Shown here one piece after another: positions 17,097 through 25,825 of a stretch of 62,569 nt of DNA (position 1 is the first letter of the stretch; every line of letters starts with the position of its first letter). The stretch comes from Phycisphaerae bacterium. GTDB taxonomy: Bacteria > Planctomycetota > Phycisphaerae > Sedimentisphaerales > Anaerobacaceae. The translations under genes were made by a program, and so were the position numbers. The DNA is taken from NCBI GenBank assembly GCA_030601745.1, contig JAUWBI010000009.1, positions 1 through 62,569 of the forward strand. Direction: 5' to 3'. The notes under the pieces are model-generated. The model was not told the DNA's origin. It ran no database searches and saw only the letters and a list, made by a program, of their open reading frames with translations.

Positions 17097-17159
17097 GGTG
17101 CACATAGGGGCAGGCCCTCGTGCCTGCCCAGGGCAACCACATAGGGTTGCCCCTACAAG
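17097..17159. repeat. Compound palindromic dispersed repeat
   Basis: One hairpin pairs GGCAGG with CCTGCC. The next pairs GGGCAACC (17131-17138) with GGTTGCCC (17144-17151). The end reads, on the minus strand, TTGTAGGGGCAACCC. The same core TGTAGGGGCAACCC is seen at 62552-62565, cut by the window end. Confidence 0.7.
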
Positions 17160-17253
17160 TCGTTTGCTTAACAACCTGTGCGAAATTGCCGATAGTTGCG
17201 GTATAACAGGTTCAGGCAAATCGCTCTATTGCGGCATACAAGGGATTTATCCT

Positions 17254-17272
17254 CGCCCCTCTGTGAGGGGCG
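17254..17272. repeat. CGCCCCTC-TGT-GAGGGGCG hairpin
   Basis: Perfect 8-bp stem with a 3-base loop. No T run follows on either strand, so it is not a typical terminator. Confidence 0.5.
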
Positions 17273-17280
17273 GGATTTAC

Positions 17281-17309
17281 TTGACAAATTATGCCGGATT
17301 ATGAATAAT
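17281..17309 (+). promoter_or_regulatory. Probable promoter of FHA-GAF gene
   Basis: TTGACA (17281-17286), a 17-base spacer, and AATAAT (17304-17309), about 45 bases upstream of the start codon. A perfect -35 element and optimal spacing support it. Confidence 0.5.
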
Positions 17310-17352
17310 AAAATACGGGAACTTCAGAATCCGGATGTAGGGAGCAAAGCCG

Positions 17353-18213
17353 ATGCGTTTGGTTGTAAAAAAAGGTAATAACACTGTCAGCGAACTTCGA
17401 TTCAGTAGCGGGCCTATTTATATCGGCAGACACAGCAATAGCCAGGTCTTTTTGCCTGACGGAACAGTCTCAAGACAGCACGCTGTAATCTTTACCACGC
17501 AGGACGGAAAATGGATGGCTGAAGACCTGGATTCGGCGAACAAGACGTATCTAAACGACGAGGCAATCCACAAAGCCGAAATTAAAACCGGTGATTGTCT
17601 TCGTATAGCGGATTTCACTATCGAAGTTAATCTCGAAGATGTTGCCGAGGCTGAGAAACCGATTCAGGTGGAAGATACGCTCACAACAGCTACTCGCGAC
17701 TCGCAGATTATAGTAAGAAGACCGGATGTCGAGCGCGCCCCCGATATTACATTACCGGCCAAAAGGGCACAAGATTTTCTGCAGGCCACCGAGGCAATCT
17801 GCAAAGCCAACGGCCTCGACGAAGTGCTCCAGGTCTTATTGAGTATCACATTAAGGCAGTTCGGTGCATATCATACCTGGGGTGCCTTAAGAAACCAGGC
17901 AACCGGCCCAATGACCTGTCATGCAGGCAGAAGACGGGACGGCCAAACCGTCGAACTAAGCGAAATAAAACTTAATGAAAAAATCAATCAAGTGGTTGAA
18001 AATGGCCAGTTCTTACTCCTGCCGCAGGTTTCAGCTCAAATAGAAGACGAAAAAATACGCTCTGCAATGATAGCACCTCTTATGGACCCGACCGGCTGTT
18101 TCGGCGTGTTGTATGTCGATAACGCTGCGGACCGCGAACAGTACAGTCTCAGCGATCTGGACTATTTGATGCTGCTTGCAATTCACACAGCCGCTATACT
18201 GGAAAACTTCTGA
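17353..18213 (+). CDS. FHA-GAF domain protein
   Basis: 286 residues. An N-terminal forkhead-associated domain (~1-95) contains the phosphothreonine-binding set GRHSNSQVFLPDGTVSRQHA and a later N (LDSANKTYLND). A linker follows, then a GAF domain (~140-285, ending YVDNAADREQYSLSDLDYLMLLAIHTAAILENF). There is no output domain, so it probably links Ser/Thr phosphorylation to a small-molecule signal through partner proteins. Such FHA-GAF proteins are usual in planctomycetes, often next to Ser/Thr kinases, though none is here. GGGAG lies eight bases before the ATG. Single gene with its own promoter. Confidence 0.87.
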   Translation: MRLVVKKGNNTVSELRFSSGPIYIGRHSNSQVFLPDGTVSRQHAVIFTTQDGKWMAEDLDSANKTYLNDEAIHKAEIKTGDCLRIADFTIEVNLEDVAEAEKPIQVEDTLTTATRDSQIIVRRPDVERAPDITLPAKRAQDFLQATEAICKANGLDEVLQVLLSITLRQFGAYHTWGALRNQATGPMTCHAGRRRDGQTVELSEIKLNEKINQVVENGQFLLLPQVSAQIEDEKIRSAMIAPLMDPTGCFGVLYVDNAADREQYSLSDLDYLMLLAIHTAAILENF

Positions 18214-18268
18214 CCTCTACCAATTACAAGCGGGGACAAACCACCAGGTGACGGGTAACGCACCGCCG

Positions 18269-18290
18269 AGCCCCGCCCCTCCGAGGGGCT
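18269..18290. repeat. AGCCCC...GGGGCT palindromic element
   Basis: Nested inverted repeats (AGCCCC/GGGGCT with inner CCCCT/AGGGG) between the convergent FHA-GAF and Met-rich lipoprotein genes. It could stop transcription but lacks a T run. Confidence 0.4.
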
Positions 18291-18297
18291 GGGCGAG

Positions 18298-20100
18298 CTA
18301 CCACAACGACTGTCCGGTCAGCGAAATTTCCGTTATTTCGAAAGGAATCTCATTTTTCTTAAGCCCTTCAAAGACATTCAGGACAATCCGTCCCTTCGGC
18401 GGCAATTTCCCTTTGATGGAAAATTTAAGCGTCGTTGTACCAGCGATGGATTCGTAGCCACGTTTGGATACATCCAATTTTGTGCCGTCCTGAGCGAAGA
18501 ATTCTGCGGACTCGACCGCTTCAGGCCGCAGGTTCAATCTTAAGCTCAACATTGTAGCGCTCTTTTGCCAGGGGTCTTTCTCAATTGAGCGGATAACAGT
18601 CCCCAATTCTCTGCCCTTAGCTCCGACTTCAAAATCCATAATACCTAAATCCACTTCCCTGGAGGCGTCTGCCGTCAAATATTCCAATGTTCCGGAAAGC
18701 TCCTCCAGACCTTCTACATCTTCATCCGGCAGAAGCAACTCAACATCGAATACGACGGTTTTCTTGTCTTTCGCAAGTCTGGGAAATTTTATTTTGCGGC
18801 CCCATTGGTCTTTGGGTAGAAGGCTTTTGCCTGTGTCGGTAGTTGCTTTTTCTATTCTGCCACCGGAGGCCTTGATAACCGGTGTGGGCAATTCACCTAT
18901 TAATGACAGAGTATAGCCATCACTTTGGCCGAGAGGCATTATTCCGCGCTCGTAGTCGGAATACCTTACTAAACGCACACCTCCAACTTTCACGTTCATC
19001 TGTCCTGTTACTCTTTCAGGAGCAGTGGGAGTGACTTCACCAAAACCCGGAAGCGGCGGCACGTCACCGATAGTTGGTCTCGCAGGCCCTGCTTCTTCAA
19101 GACCCAGCTCTTTGAGCATATTTTCATAGTTTGCTTTGGCAGCGGTTACCTCAGCATCGTAATCGAAAAGCTGCTGCGCGCCTGTGGCCAGAACAACGCG
19201 AACAGGCGCCTTTTCGCCGAAAAGCATTTCGTTTATAGCAAGGTCACCTTCGGGTCCATCCTGGAGGGGGTCCTTACCTGCGCGGATTTGTTCTTTCAGC
19301 CAGTCCTCATCCTGCATCATCTTGTCCATAGCTTCGAGCATTTTGGAACCGTCAAGTGCTATGCGAACGGTCCTTGCGTCAACTTTCTCAAAGTTGGAGA
19401 TTTCTTTGATGCCACCGGGCAGGTGCAGAATTGTCTCACTCTTTATAGTTGAAAGAATGCCCTGCATCATTGGCTTCATTTGGTTGAATTGTAACCTGGC
19501 CTGTTTAACAAGAATGTTTAGCTGGGCTTCCGGAATCTGAGGGGTGGGTGGTTTCACAGCTTCGCCTTCTTCGTCCTGCTTTTCGCTTTTGAATTCAATA
19601 GTTATTTCACCAGATATGTCACGGGTGAAGTGGAGTTTCATATCGCTGCTAAAGCCGGCGTTGTGAAGACTCAGGTTGTTAATGTCCGGGAAGTAAGCAG
19701 TGCCCTTGAAATACGTTCTGCCATCGTCGGTCATTCTGTAAGAAATATCTTTCCAGGTATCGACCCCTTTAGATTGACTCAGTATCTCTTTGACACTTTT
19801 CCTGAGCTGCGCTTGTGGGTCGGATGGTTCACTGCCCATCATTTTACCCATCATCTCGCCCATCTCAGCGGTCATCTCTCCCATCGCGCCGGTCATCTCT
19901 CCCATCGTCTCGCCGGTCATCTCACCCATTATCTCGCCGCCCATCTCACCCATCATTCCTAAATCCATCGGCTGGAAAGTTAGTTCGTGAACCACTTTTC
20001 CGGAACCATCGGGATTTACGGTAAATTCGTCCTTTGTCTCTACGCATCCGGCGATGGCCACAGTACCGATGACCAACAGGACCCAGTTTAGCTTATTCAT
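18298..20100 (-). CDS. Lipoprotein with methionine-rich MGEM repeat, function unknown
   Basis: 600 residues with a clear lipoprotein signal (VLLVIGTVAIAGC). Residues ~46-88 form a Met/Gly/Glu repeat (units MGEM, MTGE, MGEMM) with about a dozen methionines. The rest reads like a large secreted beta-rich protein with no motif I can name; residues ~20-45 (DEFTVNPDGSGKVVHELTF) resemble the opening of lipoproteins annotated DUF6263/LppM-like. Methionine clusters of this kind bind Cu(I) in periplasmic copper proteins, but no accompanying Cys/His motif or copper gene is nearby, so this is only a possibility. The start has AAGGAGG upstream. The repeat DNA (19831-19965) is slippage-prone. Confidence 0.7.
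   Translation of the reverse strand: MNKLNWVLLVIGTVAIAGCVETKDEFTVNPDGSGKVVHELTFQPMDLGMMGEMGGEIMGEMTGETMGEMTGAMGEMTAEMGEMMGKMMGSEPSDPQAQLRKSVKEILSQSKGVDTWKDISYRMTDDGRTYFKGTAYFPDINNLSLHNAGFSSDMKLHFTRDISGEITIEFKSEKQDEEGEAVKPPTPQIPEAQLNILVKQARLQFNQMKPMMQGILSTIKSETILHLPGGIKEISNFEKVDARTVRIALDGSKMLEAMDKMMQDEDWLKEQIRAGKDPLQDGPEGDLAINEMLFGEKAPVRVVLATGAQQLFDYDAEVTAAKANYENMLKELGLEEAGPARPTIGDVPPLPGFGEVTPTAPERVTGQMNVKVGGVRLVRYSDYERGIMPLGQSDGYTLSLIGELPTPVIKASGGRIEKATTDTGKSLLPKDQWGRKIKFPRLAKDKKTVVFDVELLLPDEDVEGLEELSGTLEYLTADASREVDLGIMDFEVGAKGRELGTVIRSIEKDPWQKSATMLSLRLNLRPEAVESAEFFAQDGTKLDVSKRGYESIAGTTTLKFSIKGKLPPKGRIVLNVFEGLKKNEIPFEITEISLTGQSLW
19831..19965. repeat. Degenerate 12-24 bp repeats encoding MGEM motifs
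   Basis: Tandem imperfect units built from the minus-strand sequence ATGGGCGAGATG and variants, all in frame within the lipoprotein gene. Confidence 0.7.
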
Positions 20101-20314
20101 AATTACAACCTCCTTTTCAAAAAATGGTTAATTTGCTCTCAAAAACTGATATAATAATACACTATTTTCGGCAAAGCTGTCAATAATAATATGCTCGAAC
20201 CGACCGTTTTGGTCGCAATAATCCCGGCAAATTGGTGCCGGCGCACCAGCATTATTAACGGCAGCATAAAACGGTTTGTTACTCTGAGCCCCGGCGCGCC
20301 GGGACGCCGCTGAG

Positions 20315-20776
20315 CTATTGCCTTTTGTATTTGCCGATTAACTGTCCCTGGCCGAGGATATGTCCTTCCATAGCCTTGAGCAACTGGCTTTTGTCGGCAC
20401 CGGCGGCCAGGTCAACTTCCGTATCGAGTGCGTAAATTTTAAAGAAGTATCTGTGCGTGCCGCTCGGCGGACAGGGGCCGCCATAGCCAATCCTGCCAAA
20501 GTCAGTAGTTCCTTGCCTGGCTCCATCGGGCAGGGTGCTATCGGGCGGAATGTTCTCCGCCAGCTCCCTTGTTTCTGCAGGCAGATTGAACAAAACCCAG
20601 TGCACCCAGGTCCCCATCGGGGCATCCGGGTCATCGGATATAAGAGCGATGCTCTTAGTGTCCTCAGGGACCGCGTCCCACTGCAACGGCGGAGAAATAT
20701 CCGCACCGTCGCAGGTGTACTTAGGCGGAATTAAACCGCCTTCTTCAAAGGCCGAACTTGTGATTTTAATGTCCAT
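20315..20776 (-). CDS. PEBP family protein (YbhB/YbcL type)
   Basis: 153 residues, the bacterial length. Diagnostic PEBP motifs are [33 protein letters not shown] and [19 protein letters not shown], which form the anion-binding pocket (D-P-D-A-P, H-W, G-x-H-R-Y). The function of bacterial members is not settled; they bind phosphorylated ligands or inhibit proteases in some cases. AGGAGG lies eight bases before the ATG. The start overlaps the stop of a tiny upstream lipoprotein ORF by 11 bases, suggesting coupled translation. The DUF6807 gene lies just upstream of that. Confidence 0.93.
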   Translation of the reverse strand: MDIKITSSAFEEGGLIPPKYTCDGADISPPLQWDAVPEDTKSIALISDDPDAPMGTWVHWVLFNLPAETRELAENIPPDSTLPDGARQGTTDFGRIGYGGPCPPSGTHRYFFKIYALDTEVDLAAGADKSQLLKAMEGHILGQGQLIGKYKRQ

Positions 20777-20879
20777 CTTTTTTGCCTCCTACTTCATCTA
20801 AATGAGCTTGTTCACTCTCTTTGCAAGAGCAAAACAATAATACCGGTACCACTACTACAACAACAACGTTCTTTAGCAT
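20766..20879 (-). CDS. Tiny putative lipoprotein overlapping PEBP start
   Basis: 37 codons from ATG 20879: [20 protein letters not shown], then a short polar tail ending KKDGH. GGGAGG lies eight bases upstream, a good ribosome site. The hydrophobic run of seven valines followed by LLFCSC looks like a minimal lipoprotein signal with almost no mature protein. The last 11 bases overlap the PEBP gene in another frame, so it may act as a leader peptide for that gene or as a small envelope peptide. It is too short for family assignment. Confidence 0.5.
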   Translation of the reverse strand: MLKNVVVVVVVPVLLFCSCKESEQAHLDEVGGKKDGH

Positions 20880-20904
20880 AGCATTTTCCTCCCTTGGCTC
20901 ACTT

Positions 20905-21819
20905 TTATTTAGCGCTCCAGCGCCGGTAAAGTTGTTCGATTTGGTCCGCCTCGACCCGGCCGTCCCAGAGGGCCACGGCATACCGCAATACAAGTGGTTT
21001 GCCCGACGTTACTTTCAACGGTTGTTTGTGCAGCTTCATCGTGGCCGAGAGGTAAGCGAAGGGCCTGGTCATTGTGAACCACGTTGCCGGATGCCGCGGG
21101 TTCTTTGGATGGTCAAACATTGCGATGGTGACGGGTTTGCCGTTGGCATTGGCGGTATATGCGCACCAGGTCGAGCGGACAAGCCGTTCGTCGCCACGGA
21201 TGATAGTGCCGGGCTTGCCATCGGCGTTGCGGAGCTGGCCGCCTGTATCCATCGATTTGACGAAGCGCATACCGAGGCCGTGATAATGGGCTCCGGTCAG
21301 CGTGGCAGATTTTTTTCCAGCCGGCACTTCGAACTTAGACTGCCAGGTTAAAACGGTGGCGCCCAGATCCGTTCCCTGGCGGACTTCAATTGTGCGGCGC
21401 TCCTTGAGTAACAACTCCTGGCTGGGATTTATCCAGTCGATGAGTTCCGTGAAGCTTGCGTGGCGCATTTCGAAGCGTTTGTCATTTTCCACATCAGTTT
21501 CCGTATCGGTTCTCACGTCGGGGAAGGACTGGTGTACCTGTCGGCCGGCAGCTTGAGTCTCCTCCCAGAAATTCACGCCATCTACGTTGACCGCGAACAT
21601 CAAAGCGTGATGATGCAGGTGGTCAGCCGGCGCATCGCGCAGAATATTTACCCCGCCCGGCGAGAATAACTGCTGGACGTACGGCTTGAAAGGTACATTT
21701 TTATAAGCGTAGCGCAGCAGGGGGCGCTGGCCCGCGTGAACCGAGACAATACTTTCATCGGTTGTGATCCCTATGGTGTTTCCTGCAAACGCGGGATTGC
21801 CCGTCGCTAAGGTAAGCAA
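20905..21819 (-). CDS. Secreted DUF6807 (PmoA-like) protein
   Basis: 304 residues from TTG 21819. The body matches the DUF6807 family, often labelled 'PmoA family' though unrelated to methane monooxygenase: RPLLRYAYKNVPFKPYVQQLFSPGGVNILRD, the histidine cluster DHLHHHALMFA, GAHYHGLGMRF, MFDHPKNPRHPATWF. These are beta-sandwich proteins found in planctomycete sugar-use loci. The TTG cuts a signal peptide in half: the frame continues upstream as NITIIFFLAVG with no ATG, GTG or TTG before a stop. A GGAAGGG site at 21865-21859 lies nine bases before an in-frame ATC at 21849, which may be the true start. The gene follows the purine permease with ~65 bases between. Confidence 0.75.
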   Translation of the reverse strand: MLTLATGNPAFAGNTIGITTDESIVSVHAGQRPLLRYAYKNVPFKPYVQQLFSPGGVNILRDAPADHLHHHALMFAVNVDGVNFWEETQAAGRQVHQSFPDVRTDTETDVENDKRFEMRHASFTELIDWINPSQELLLKERRTIEVRQGTDLGATVLTWQSKFEVPAGKKSATLTGAHYHGLGMRFVKSMDTGGQLRNADGKPGTIIRGDERLVRSTWCAYTANANGKPVTIAMFDHPKNPRHPATWFTMTRPFAYLSATMKLHKQPLKVTSGKPLVLRYAVALWDGRVEADQIEQLYRRWSAK

Positions 21820-21885
21820 GCCGACGGCCAGGAAAAAGATGATTGTGATGTTCTTGAACCCTTCCGTAATGACCTCACTACAAGA

Positions 21886-23211
21886 TTACATAAGACTCTT
21901 TAAGTACTCAATCATACCGGGCAGGCGGTCCAGCGTCAAAAACAGTATGGACAAAATCGCAATAATCCACATTGCCGCCCTTATCTCTCTTGCCTTACCT
22001 GATACTATTTTTATAAGGGCAAATGAGATAAACCCAAACGCCAGTCCCGTACTGATACTGTAACTCAAAGCAATCATTACCATTATAATAAACGCCGGAA
22101 ACGCTTCTTCTAAATTCGCAAAATCTATTTTCTTAACTTCCTTCATCATAAACAGCCCGACCATAATAAGCGCCGGCGCGGTCGCATATTCCGGAACTAT
22201 CCCCACAATCGGCACAAACAATAATGCCAGCAGGAACAAAACGCCCGTAACTATCGAAGTCAACCCCGTTCGTCCACCCTGCTCGATACCCGCCGCAGAT
22301 TCAATATACGAAGTGGTGGTTGATGTCCCCAGTACAGCACCTATCATAGTTGCGACGGCATCTATCCCCAATAACCTGTCCAGCCCCTTTATTCTATTGT
22401 TCTCATCAACCATATTTGCCTGGTGACAGCATGCCACCAGCGTCCCGACGCTATCAAACATATCTATAAACATCAGGGTAAAAATGCTCCCAAAAAAGCC
22501 CCATTTCAGAGCACCAAGAATATTCAATTGAAAAGAGATTGCCTGTATATTCAAATGCAATGAGATGAACTGTTGTGGCATTTCTATCTTCTTAAACACG
22601 GCTGCCAGAGCGGTTGAAGCCAGAATCCCGATAATAAGGCCTCCGGTTATCTTTTTCATCTCGAAAAAAATCATTACCAGCAGACCAAAGAGACCTATAA
22701 GAACTGTTAGCGTTAGCGGTCCTGCCGAGACAAACGTATTTTCATCTTTGACAACGATGCCGAGATTTTTCAGTCCTATGAAGGTAATAAACAGCCCGAT
22801 GCCGACGGCAATAGCGGAAATAAGAGATGCCGGTATTGCTTGTACAATTCTTTTTCTCAAGCCTAATAGAGTCAGTATCAAAAAGAACAATCCGGAGAGA
22901 AACACCACACCCAGAGCGGTCTGCCAGTCCATTTTCCCGGAGACGACCAGATATGCGAAAAAGGCGTTGAGTCCCATCCCCGGTGCCATCGCGATTGGTG
23001 CTTTCGCAAATGCCCCTACGATAAGCGTGGCAATGGCAGTGGCTATGCAGGTAACAGCTATCAGGGCGTCTTTGTCCATCCCTGTCGAGCTTAGAATGGT
23101 CGGATTGACGAAAATGATATACGCCATCGTAAGAAATGTCGTTACTCCCGCCACGAACTCAATCTTGACGCTGGTTTGTTTTTCCCGCAGTTCAAAAAGT
23201 TTACCGACCAT
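21886..23211 (-). CDS. NCS2-family purine permease (AzgA/PbuG type)
   Basis: 441 residues with 13-14 hydrophobic segments. Family landmarks are FVAGVTTFLTMAYIIFVNP at the N-terminus, MGLNAFFAY, and GTSTTTSYIESAAGIEQGGR in the substrate region, typical of the AzgA-like branch that takes up adenine, guanine or hypoxanthine by proton symport. GGGGG lies six bases before the ATG. It sits two genes downstream of an exported MTA/SAH nucleosidase whose product is adenine, so a scavenging pair is likely. An S8 peptidase gene now separates them. Confidence 0.92.
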   Translation of the reverse strand: MVGKLFELREKQTSVKIEFVAGVTTFLTMAYIIFVNPTILSSTGMDKDALIAVTCIATAIATLIVGAFAKAPIAMAPGMGLNAFFAYLVVSGKMDWQTALGVVFLSGLFFLILTLLGLRKRIVQAIPASLISAIAVGIGLFITFIGLKNLGIVVKDENTFVSAGPLTLTVLIGLFGLLVMIFFEMKKITGGLIIGILASTALAAVFKKIEMPQQFISLHLNIQAISFQLNILGALKWGFFGSIFTLMFIDMFDSVGTLVACCHQANMVDENNRIKGLDRLLGIDAVATMIGAVLGTSTTTSYIESAAGIEQGGRTGLTSIVTGVLFLLALLFVPIVGIVPEYATAPALIMVGLFMMKEVKKIDFANLEEAFPAFIIMVMIALSYSISTGLAFGFISFALIKIVSGKAREIRAAMWIIAILSILFLTLDRLPGMIEYLKSLM

Positions 23212-23215
23212 TTTT

Positions 23216-23236
23216 AACCCCCTGAATTTTTACCGC
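23216..23236. repeat. 20-bp leader motif shared by permease and S8 peptidase genes (copy 1)
   Basis: On the minus strand TGCGGTAAAAATT plus a G-rich ribosome site lies directly before the permease ATG. The region matches 24869-24888, before the S8 peptidase ATG, at 18 of 20 positions. Confidence 0.6.
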
Positions 23237-23264
23237 ATTCCTTATATTGCCTGCCCGCCGAGCG

Positions 23265-24863
23265 CTATCCCTTTTTCCTGGTTCTTGGAGCCACTTTGGC
23301 CATTCTCACAAGGCGGATGAACCTGCTCGGGCTGATGATTTTAGCGCCGTTTTTCTTTGTGTAGGCCGATTTGAAAAGCAGGTCCCGCATGTGTTCAGGC
23401 CCAATTTCGGGTCGAATCTGCCAGCCGAGAGCGAGCACGCCGGCGCAATACGGAATCGCCCAGCTCAGCCCGCCGCGACCGCAGTATTGATAGCTGAAAT
23501 CCCCCTTGTCGTACTGCTCGGCTGTTGTCCGGGGACACGTAGGAGCAAGGATGCGTCCGGGGTAGGTTCCCTCCTTTTGTCCCGGAAAGCCAGGGGTGCA
23601 CCTGGTCACACTTTCCAGTGTGCTCAGATTGTACCAGCATGGACCGATGAATCCGTGATGAGTGGTGCAGTCGAGTACCAGGATGCCCGCTGCCTCGGCG
23701 AGGGCACAGGCTCTATCCCACATCTCCTGGTTTTTCTCAAAAGGAGATCCAGGACCCGAAGGCGCCGCTGAAACCGACACTACGCGGATTTTTTTCGAGG
23801 CAGGCAGATTCTTGTTTTGTTCAATAATCCAATTGAGAGCTTCTGCCTGGTAGGCAGTGTCTTTTGTCCAGGACGGAGCTGCAACGTAGTACACACGAGC
23901 ATCAGGAGCTGTTCCACAGTTTGTCCCTACGAGCAGGCTTGCAACCGCTGGGCCGTGCATGCTGCTCTTGGAGCCGCAACCCACATCGTGATACGCCACT
24001 ATCTTGCCAGTAAATTCCGGATGGTCCAAATACAAGGGCTGATCGATAATAGCTACGTTTACGCCTTTGCCGGTGATGCCTCGTTGATGGAGCCTGCGAA
24101 TGCGAAGGCCCGGGTTCATCGCCCTGGTGAGCAGTCCATCTGGTCTGAGTCCGGCAGGCATCTTATTTGGTTTCGGCCAAACCGTCTTCCGGTTAAACTT
24201 CAGCGTGGCAATAAGACCCTTTTTGTCAGAGAGGTCGAGTTTGCTCATATCTTTCCATCTCACATCATCAAATTGCTTAACCGATTTTATGGGTCTGACA
24301 GTTTGGAACGAGCCACCTCTATCCCCAGCAGGCCTGCTGCGCGTTACGTATAGCGCGGTTACTTTATAGTTCATAAGGAAGAATCGGACGCCCTGAGCCT
24401 TGCGGCTGTAGTAGCAATAACCCTCCCTGCCGTTGATGTCCTTGTAAAGAACACCATCCATAAACTTGTTTGGCTTTCCCTGAACCGTTTCCGTCGGCTT
24501 GCCCACCACCTTAAGGACTTCATCAAGCGAAGAGCCCACCTTTAGTTTGTCCCGATAAACATATCCTGCTCCTGGGCCTTCAAACCGTAGTTCAATAATC
24601 TTACCGCGGCTTATGACAATATGAAAATCGTCAGGATAAGCTGCTATATAAGTCGAAGGCAGGTTATCCTTCGTGAAAGTCTTCCCTGCCCAGAGGTACT
24701 TTATCGGCTCGCCGAAAATGCGGATAACATCATCAAGATTTGCAGTGTTGATATCCAGTTGGGCAACCTTCGCATTGATATCTCCCGCAGACTTGAAGCC
24801 GCAAACACCCAAAAATAGAGCAACCATACTTATTATCGAAATAGCAGATACAATATTTTTCAT
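23265..24863 (-). CDS. Secreted S8 (subtilisin-like) serine peptidase with N-terminal extension
   Basis: 532 residues with a signal peptide (ISIISMVALFLGVCG). Residues ~30-180 are an extension with two similar segments (DDVIRIFGEP and DEVLKVVGKP, a repeat resembling SmpA/BamE-like beta-alpha motifs). The peptidase domain runs from ~240: catalytic D274 (VAIIDQPLYLDHPEF), H303 (SSMHGPAVASLL) and S467 (GGLSWAIPYCAGVLAL). The usual GTSMAxPxxAG is here GLSWAIPYCAG, so the serine is kept. Many cysteines in the catalytic region suggest disulfides. It lies between the nucleosidase and permease genes and its leader duplicates a 20-bp stretch before the permease, so it may have been inserted. Confidence 0.85.
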   Translation of the reverse strand: MKNIVSAISIISMVALFLGVCGFKSAGDINAKVAQLDINTANLDDVIRIFGEPIKYLWAGKTFTKDNLPSTYIAAYPDDFHIVISRGKIIELRFEGPGAGYVYRDKLKVGSSLDEVLKVVGKPTETVQGKPNKFMDGVLYKDINGREGYCYYSRKAQGVRFFLMNYKVTALYVTRSRPAGDRGGSFQTVRPIKSVKQFDDVRWKDMSKLDLSDKKGLIATLKFNRKTVWPKPNKMPAGLRPDGLLTRAMNPGLRIRRLHQRGITGKGVNVAIIDQPLYLDHPEFTGKIVAYHDVGCGSKSSMHGPAVASLLVGTNCGTAPDARVYYVAAPSWTKDTAYQAEALNWIIEQNKNLPASKKIRVVSVSAAPSGPGSPFEKNQEMWDRACALAEAAGILVLDCTTHHGFIGPCWYNLSTLESVTRCTPGFPGQKEGTYPGRILAPTCPRTTAEQYDKGDFSYQYCGRGGLSWAIPYCAGVLALGWQIRPEIGPEHMRDLLFKSAYTKKNGAKIISPSRFIRLVRMAKVAPRTRKKG

Positions 24864-24868
24864 TTTGT

Positions 24869-24888
24869 CCCCTTAAATTTTTACCGCA
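24869..24888. repeat. 20-bp leader motif shared with permease gene (copy 2)
   Basis: TGCGGTAAAAATTTAAGGGG on the minus strand, including the ribosome site of the S8 peptidase. Its partner is at 23216-23236. Confidence 0.6.
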
Positions 24889-24925
24889 CTGTCTTGTTAT
24901 CATTTGTGCACTAACCCCAGTGATA

Positions 24926-25804
24926 TTACTGATGCCTCTCACCTTTTTCAACAGAAAGCTCCGAACCTAACAGTCCGACTATCCCGGCAACCAGGCGGGC
25001 AGAGTTTTTGGCAGCCATTGTGTGGAACATTCCCAAATCTTCCCTCGCCTTCTCGTCAGCTTTATCGCTGATACTGCGTATCACGAGGCACGGAATCCCC
25101 TGTTGATAGCAAATTTGAGCCACCGCTGCTCCTTCCATCTCCACCGCATCCGCTCCGAGCTCGTTGCGCAATTCAATACACTTCTCAGGTGACGCAACAA
25201 AAACGTCCCCTGTAACAACCACGCCCTTTACAATCCTCGGGGCCCTTTCTCCAATGCTCGTCTTTATTGTTTCAAGCTCGACTTGTTTGGCTGCTCGTTC
25301 CGCCAATTTTAAAAGTCGCTCATCTGCAAGGAAAAAAACAGGATTTCTCCAGCCATCGAGAGGGTTTCTTGCTCCTTTATACTCAAAACCATCCGGCCAC
25401 AGTGTTCCTGAGTCGTGCTGGGCCGTTTTCTCAGCTATCACTATATCTCCGGGAGACAGCTTAGGATTTACGCCGCCTGCGACACCTGTAAAGATTACTT
25501 CGTTTGGCCTGAAGTGCTCTATCAAGAGCGTAGTTGTCATAGCGGCGTTGACCTTACCTATGCCCGTCCACGCAACGACAATCCTCTTGCCGTTTAACTT
25601 TCCACTGGCAAATTTCATTCCTTCGATTCTCTGCTCCTGTTTATCCGTCAGTTTGTGCTCAAGCATTATGATTTCTCTCTCGAATGCTCCCAGTACTGCG
25701 GTAACTGGCTGAGAATCCTCTTCGAGAAGGACTGAACTGCACGAACTACATAACAGGATAGCCGCTATGCAGATAACCATTAAAACTTTGCTATGTCTCA
25801 CCAT
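24926..25804 (-). CDS. mtnN: Exported 5'-methylthioadenosine/S-adenosylhomocysteine nucleosidase-like lipoprotein
   Basis: 292 residues, about 60 more than the cytoplasmic enzyme. The extra length is mostly an N-terminal export signal (VLMVICIAAILLCSSCSS, a probable lipoprotein signal) and an insertion at ~130-160. The nucleosidase core is intact: E42 (GAFEREI), GVAGG, the purine site VTGDVFV, E222/E224 (VEMEGAA) and D247 (SISDKAD), matching E12, E172/E174 and D197 of the E. coli enzyme. It should cleave MTA or SAH, or another nucleoside, to adenine outside the cytoplasm. That is unusual, but it fits the nearby purine permease. AAGG precedes the ATG. Confidence 0.85.
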   Translation of the reverse strand: MVRHSKVLMVICIAAILLCSSCSSVLLEEDSQPVTAVLGAFEREIIMLEHKLTDKQEQRIEGMKFASGKLNGKRIVVAWTGIGKVNAAMTTTLLIEHFRPNEVIFTGVAGGVNPKLSPGDIVIAEKTAQHDSGTLWPDGFEYKGARNPLDGWRNPVFFLADERLLKLAERAAKQVELETIKTSIGERAPRIVKGVVVTGDVFVASPEKCIELRNELGADAVEMEGAAVAQICYQQGIPCLVIRSISDKADEKAREDLGMFHTMAAKNSARLVAGIVGLLGSELSVEKGERHQ

Positions 25805-25825
25805 TCTGCCTTTTCAAGTCTCTTG

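Larger units (their letters stand above)
16713..17352. other. Repeat-rich intergenic region before the FHA-GAF gene
   Basis: No credible gene. It contains a 20-bp perfect tandem duplication (16901-16940), a compound palindromic element (17097-17159), an 8-bp hairpin (17254-17272) and the probable FHA-GAF promoter (17281-17309). Confidence 0.5.

Noticed and set aside
17254-17272. Terminator before the FHA-GAF gene
   Set aside because: Perfect hairpin but no T run on either strand.
17056-17304. 82-codon open frame upstream of the FHA-GAF gene
   Set aside because: It runs through palindromic repeats and ends inside the promoter.
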